64,000 nucleotides of DNA from DAOUAT01 sp964551735 (lineage in GTDB: Bacteria; Chloroflexota; Anaerolineae; CG2-30-64-16): NCBI GenBank assembly GCA_964551735.1, contig CAZKEF010000008.1, positions 62,001 through 126,000 of the forward strand, given 5' to 3'. Shown in pieces: positions 61,141 through 64,000 of the stretch. The notes beneath the pieces were generated by a model, which was not told the DNA's origin, ran no database searches, and saw only the letters and a list, made by a program, of their open reading frames with translations. Numbering within the stretch: the stretch's first letter is position 1; each line of letters begins with the position of its first letter. The position numbers were made by a program, and so were the translations under genes.

Positions 61141-61682
61141 CCCACCGCAGGTCCTGCCGGGCGGCCATCCGCGTCGTGGGTCGCGCCAACTTCCGGCGCG
61201 GCCTCTGCCGCGGCGCCCTCTCCCCGCGCCCGCAGCTTCAGCCGGCGTTCAAGCCACCAGGGCACGGGCAGCGGGCCAGGATGGGCGGCCGGCACCGGCG
61301 ACGGCGCATGCTCCGGCCGCGGGCCGGGTTCGGGCAGCGGACCGCCCCAGGCCCGCGCGGTCAGCGCGCCCGGCACGCGCGGCGCTACCGTGCGCGGGTC
61401 CACCGCCTCGCTCGGCGCGTGGTTGCGGTAGATTCCTGCGGGTTCACCATCGCGGTCGCCGGCCATCAGATAGAAGACCCGGCGGGCGAAGACGTAACCG
61501 GCGCCGTCATTGGGCGCGTTGCTCCGCAGCTCGGCGTAGCCGACCATGCGCCCCATGCGCCACCCGGCCGGCTTGCCGCGGCGGCGATGCGTCAGGAAGA
61601 TCGTCTGGCGCACGTAGTCCAGGCCGGCGATGTCGGCGAGCCAGATGATGCCTTCTTCATCGGCGAGCGCGCTGGCGTCCAT
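61137..61682 (-). CDS. Unknown DNA-metabolism-associated protein
   Basis: 181 residues. The N-terminal 95 residues look globular (GIIWLADIAGLDYVRQTIFL, GRMVGYAELRSNAPNDGAGY, VFYLMAGDRD), the rest is Pro/Arg-rich and disordered. GAGGAGG lies seven bases before the ATG at 61682. The frame is open further upstream through the hairpin repeats at 61752-62124, but that part has repeat-derived sequence and no ribosome site and is not included. The function is unknown. Confidence 0.55.
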   Translation of the reverse strand: MDASALADEEGIIWLADIAGLDYVRQTIFLTHRRRGKPAGWRMGRMVGYAELRSNAPNDGAGYVFARRVFYLMAGDRDGEPAGIYRNHAPSEAVDPRTVAPRVPGALTARAWGGPLPEPGPRPEHAPSPVPAAHPGPLPVPWWLERRLKLRARGEGAAAEAAPEVGATHDADGRPAGPAVG

Positions 61683-61751
61683 GGCGATCCTCCTCGTTGC
61701 CTCGTCCACCCTCCTGGGGGCTGCTTTTCCGTCTCCGCTTTTTCCTGTTCT

Positions 61752-61869
61752 CGCGGGAATCCAGGAATCGCGGGAATTTCTCCACAGTTTTCGCGTTGCA
61801 AGGTCAGTGTATCGTTGCCCTTGTAATACAAAAGTCCTGGAAAATTCCCGCGATTCCGGAATTCCCGCG
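61752..61869. repeat. Long hairpin element, copy 1
   Basis: 118 bp. Arms starting CGCGGGAATCCAGGAATCGC at the left and ending AATTCCGGAATTCCCGCG-type sequence at the right pair over about 26 bases with one bulge on each side. The enclosed 65 bases (TTTTCGCGTTGC, CCCTTGTAAT.CAAAAGTCC) are also conserved in copy 2 at 62008-62124. Confidence 0.8.
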
Positions 61870-62007
61870 GGGCAGCGTCCTTGCTGCCCCGCTTGCCCGG
61901 TCGCACCCGCTGCTGGACAGCCAGCGCTGCCGCACACTCGACACCTGAACTGTGCCGGGCCGTGTTCCCCCCATGAGGGGGTTTCGGTCTCCTCTTGCCT
62001 TCTCCGG

Positions 62008-62124
62008 CGCGGGAATCCAGGAATCGCGGGAATTCTGTGACATTTTCGCGTTGCGGGGTCAAGAAGTCGCTGCCCTTGTAATGCAAAAGTCCTGGAAAAT
62101 TCCCGCGATTCCCGAATTCCCGCG
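62008..62124. repeat. Long hairpin element, copy 2
   Basis: 117 bp, same orientation as copy 1, 256 bp apart start to start. Differences are concentrated in a short part of the loop (CTCCACAG against CTGTGACA; GTGTATCGT against AGAAGTCGC). Conservation of both stem and loop parts suggests a structured RNA or a small non-autonomous mobile element rather than a simple terminator. Confidence 0.8.
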
Positions 62125-62136
62125 GTGCATGGGTGC

Positions 62137-64000
62137 TCATCGCTCGCCTCCCGGCCGGCCAGTGTCCCGGCTGCGCCGCAAGGTGTAGAACGAGCGCTTG
62201 TTAACCTTGTCCGGCTCCTCGAGCAGCTCCCAACCGGCAAGGCCCAGGCTGGCCCGCAGCTCCCGCAGCCGGTGCGCGATGGCCTTGCCCCCGCCCAGGT
62301 GCGGCAGCGTCGCGCCGGCGTCGCCCAACGCGCGCACGAAATCGGTGGCCGTGCGGCGCTGGATCCCTTCGGCCGGCGCGTACTCGAGTATCGCGCGCAG
62401 CAGTGGATCTGCATCCCCCACCGCCAGCGCCTGGGCCGCGCGCCAGGCGATCAGGGCCGGGATGGCCCGCGCCGGCTGGCCCGTCGCCGCGTACCACGCC
62501 CAGATCAGGCGGGCGAAGTCCAGGAAGCGCGCCGGCAGCTCCCCCGGCGCCTGCGGCGCCCACGACAGCATGTTGGCCGCTGCGGTCACCAGGTAGGCGA
62601 ACACCTCGGAGCGGTATTCCAGCACCTCGCGGTCGATCTCCGAGTCGGCCCGCCGCCGGGCGTCGTTGAATTCCACCGTGGTGAGCGGCAGGATGCGCTC
62701 GGCCACGTCGGCGCGGGCAAAGGGGGCGGTCCGACTCGTGATGATCACCGCGGCCCGCATCTCCTTGTCGGTCAGCTCCTCGTCGGTGTACAGCTTGCGG
62801 CTCTGTTTGCGGCCGCCGGTGGCTAGCACGGCCAGCGCATCCACCAGCCAGGGCGGCGGCTCGGCGTCCACGTTGTCCAGCGCGAAGCAGAGCCGCATCT
62901 TGGCCATGGCCCAAAAGTCGCGCGGGTCGTCGGAGAGCGGGGTGACGCCGGAGGCCGGGCCGTAGATGATGCGGATGATGGAGCGGCCCAAGGTGCTCTT
63001 GCCGCCGCCCTTGTTGCCCAGCAGCGCCAGCAGCGGCAGCGGCCGCAGGTTGGCGATCATGCCGGCCAGGAACACACCGAGCAGCGCCTGCTGGATCTCG
63101 GGCGTGTAATCGGGCGCCTCCAGCGGCGCGGCCAGCGCAGGCTGGAACGCCTGCAGCTCCAACGGGCTGAGCGGCTCGGCCTCCCAGTCCCACTCGGGCA
63201 GCACCGCATCCGCAGCAAAGACGATATCGTCTGCGCCGTTGGGCCGCCACGCCAGCTTCTGGCCGGGCCGCGCCACCACGTAGCCGCGCGGGCCGCAGGA
63301 GGCGTACACGGTGCTGGTGGCCGGGTCACTGAAGCTGAAGCGCCGCACCTGGACCCGCCGGCCCTCGTTGGCCGCGGCCGTGCGCAGGTCGTTGTACAGC
63401 CAGGCGTAGGCCGGCTCCGCAGGGTTGACGCCGCAGCGTGACATGGCCGCTTGCAGGGCGAGCGACTTGTCGTCGGTGAGCGCCAGCATGCCGCCGTCGT
63501 CGGCCAACAGGTAGGGCGTGCCCCGCTCGACGTCGCAGACCAGCGCCCCCCGCTCCAGCAGCCAGCGGCAGATCGTCTCGCCGACCACGTCCTTGGCGGC
63601 CCGCGTGGCCCGCTCGTTGAGCCGCGCGGTGACCCAGGGCGCGAAATCGGCCAGCGTCTGCGGGTCGGCCGGCGGGGGCAGCTCGGCCGCGGCCGGATGC
63701 GCCGCCCACTGCGCGGGGAGCGCAGCCAGATCCGCGCGCACATCGGCCACCGGCGCCTCCAACGCGCCGGCCACCCGGCTGGCGATGGCGTCGAAGTCGG
63801 GGCTGTCCGGCCCGACATCCAGCACCACCTCGACGCTGTCCCGATGGCCGGCCGCGGCTTTGACGCGCAGGCCTTCCCCTTCCAACGCGACCGTATAGCG
63901 GATCTGGCCGTGGCGCAGGTAGGCCCGGTTGCCGGAGCGCCCGCCCCAGCGCAGAGGACCGTCGGTGATGGGCGATTTTTGGTTTTCGATTTGCGATTGG
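62137..64000 (-). CDS. D5/primase-type replication ATPase, N-terminus beyond the window
   Basis: At least 620 residues. The frame remains open to the right edge: upstream of an internal TTG at 63873 region it still reads protein-like (LRWGGRSGNRAYLRHGQIRY), so the true start lies outside. Walker A GNKGGGKS, then CFALDNVDAEPP, an arginine-rich KQSRKLYTDEEL and VIITSRTAP follow the layout of plasmid and phage helicases of the primase-helicase kind. The C-terminus is a winged-helix-like part. It likely drives replication of the element together with the SSB-like protein. The exact family cannot be fixed without a search. Confidence 0.7.
   Translation of the reverse strand, partial: QSQIENQKSPITDGPLRWGGRSGNRAYLRHGQIRYTVALEGEGLRVKAAAGHRDSVEVVLDVGPDSPDFDAIASRVAGALEAPVADVRADLAALPAQWAAHPAAAELPPPADPQTLADFAPWVTARLNERATRAAKDVVGETICRWLLERGALVCDVERGTPYLLADDGGMLALTDDKSLALQAAMSRCGVNPAEPAYAWLYNDLRTAAANEGRRVQVRRFSFSDPATSTVYASCGPRGYVVARPGQKLAWRPNGADDIVFAADAVLPEWDWEAEPLSPLELQAFQPALAAPLEAPDYTPEIQQALLGVFLAGMIANLRPLPLLALLGNKGGGKSTLGRSIIRIIYGPASGVTPLSDDPRDFWAMAKMRLCFALDNVDAEPPPWLVDALAVLATGGRKQSRKLYTDEELTDKEMRAAVIITSRTAPFARADVAERILPLTTVEFNDARRRADSEIDREVLEYRSEVFAYLVTAAANMLSWAPQAPGELPARFLDFARLIWAWYAATGQPARAIPALIAWRAAQALAVGDADPLLRAILEYAPAEGIQRRTATDFVRALGDAGATLPHLGGGKAIAHRLRELRASLGLAGWELLEEPDKVNKRSFYTLRRSRDTGRPGGER

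Larger units (their letters stand above)
61683..62136. other. Gap of 454 bases holding two hairpin elements
   Basis: Apart from the two 118-bp hairpin elements listed separately, the 138 bases between them are GC-rich with a stem GGGGCAGC/GCTGCCCC near 61869-61892. I see no gene or promoter. The lower GC and AATTCCCGCG words of the elements stand out against both neighbours. Confidence 0.65.

Noticed and set aside
61683..62414. Upstream extension of the 181-residue protein to 425 residues
   Set aside because: The extra part translates the hairpin elements and the antisense of the replication ATPase; the ATG at 61682 has an excellent ribosome site.

Overview
The window reads as part of a large mobile element (integrative-conjugative element or megaplasmid) from a GC-rich bacterium, most likely a Chloroflexota (Anaerolineae/Caldilineae-like) species. 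Pointers to that phylum are the GC-rich backbone, simple-sequence hairpins in gaps and protein linkers, Pro/Thr-rich SH3 lipoproteins, a BrnT-type toxin module, and a secreted LRR protein ending in VWLPLIRR, a tail often seen on Chloroflexota secreted proteins. No tRNA, rRNA or CRISPR array was found, so the taxonomic call is inference.

Layout. (1) 1-8280, minus strand: a transfer module. It holds secreted and membrane proteins, a replication-relaxation-like winged-helix protein, a Phd-like protein and a VirB4/HerA-type ATPase with a very large Ser-rich repeat insert. It is driven by a near-consensus minus-strand promoter (8382-8410), followed by a palindrome and an intrinsic terminator before the first gene. 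(2) 8613-11962: small accessory genes (orphan antitoxin-like genes, a GNAT protein, an SH3 lipoprotein). (3) 12082-32155, plus strand: a defence island. A promoter and a leader ending in an intrinsic terminator precede a tightly overlapping operon: DUF4007, large ATPase, PAPS-reductase-family protein, sulfur-binding-domain-like protein, second DUF4007, small unknown, BrxC/PglY-like ATPase, PglZ, short BrxL and cysteine desulfurase. A Shedu-type nuclease and an NB-ARC/TPR STAND protein follow. The operon resembles BREX type 4 (PAPS reductase, no PglX methylase) enlarged with sulfur-handling and sulfur-reading genes. (4) 32669-53320, plus strand: a NarL-type response regulator and histidine kinase, then a paralogue-rich cluster. 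It contains HEAT plus parallel beta-helix proteins, a recurring helical domain (four intact copies and one broken), zinc-ribbon membrane proteins, a GWV-repeat protein and a 1641-residue NACHT-HEAT protein. I do not recognise this set as a described system. (5) 53426-54999: toxin-antitoxin debris, palindromic operators and an intact BrnT-antitoxin pair. (6) 55095-59538: RecD2 helicase (minus) and a secreted LRR protein (plus). (7) 59724-64000, minus strand: the replication side of the element (Phd-like antitoxin, SSB-like protein, small proteins, helicase/primase-type ATPase running off the edge), including two copies of a 118-bp hairpin element.

How it fits together. Transfer and replication modules of similar GC-rich composition flank a less GC-rich cargo of defence, sensing and conflict genes. 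The transfer operon and the BREX-like operon both have a terminator hairpin between promoter and first gene, so both may be held off by attenuation. In the BREX-like operon the desulfurase could supply sulfur to the PAPS-reductase-family protein, the SBD-like protein could read the mark, and ATPases/PglZ/BrxL would act as effectors. In the next cluster, the membrane kinase and regulator may control beta-helix scaffolds and the NACHT protein. These functional links are inference from order, spacing and domain content.
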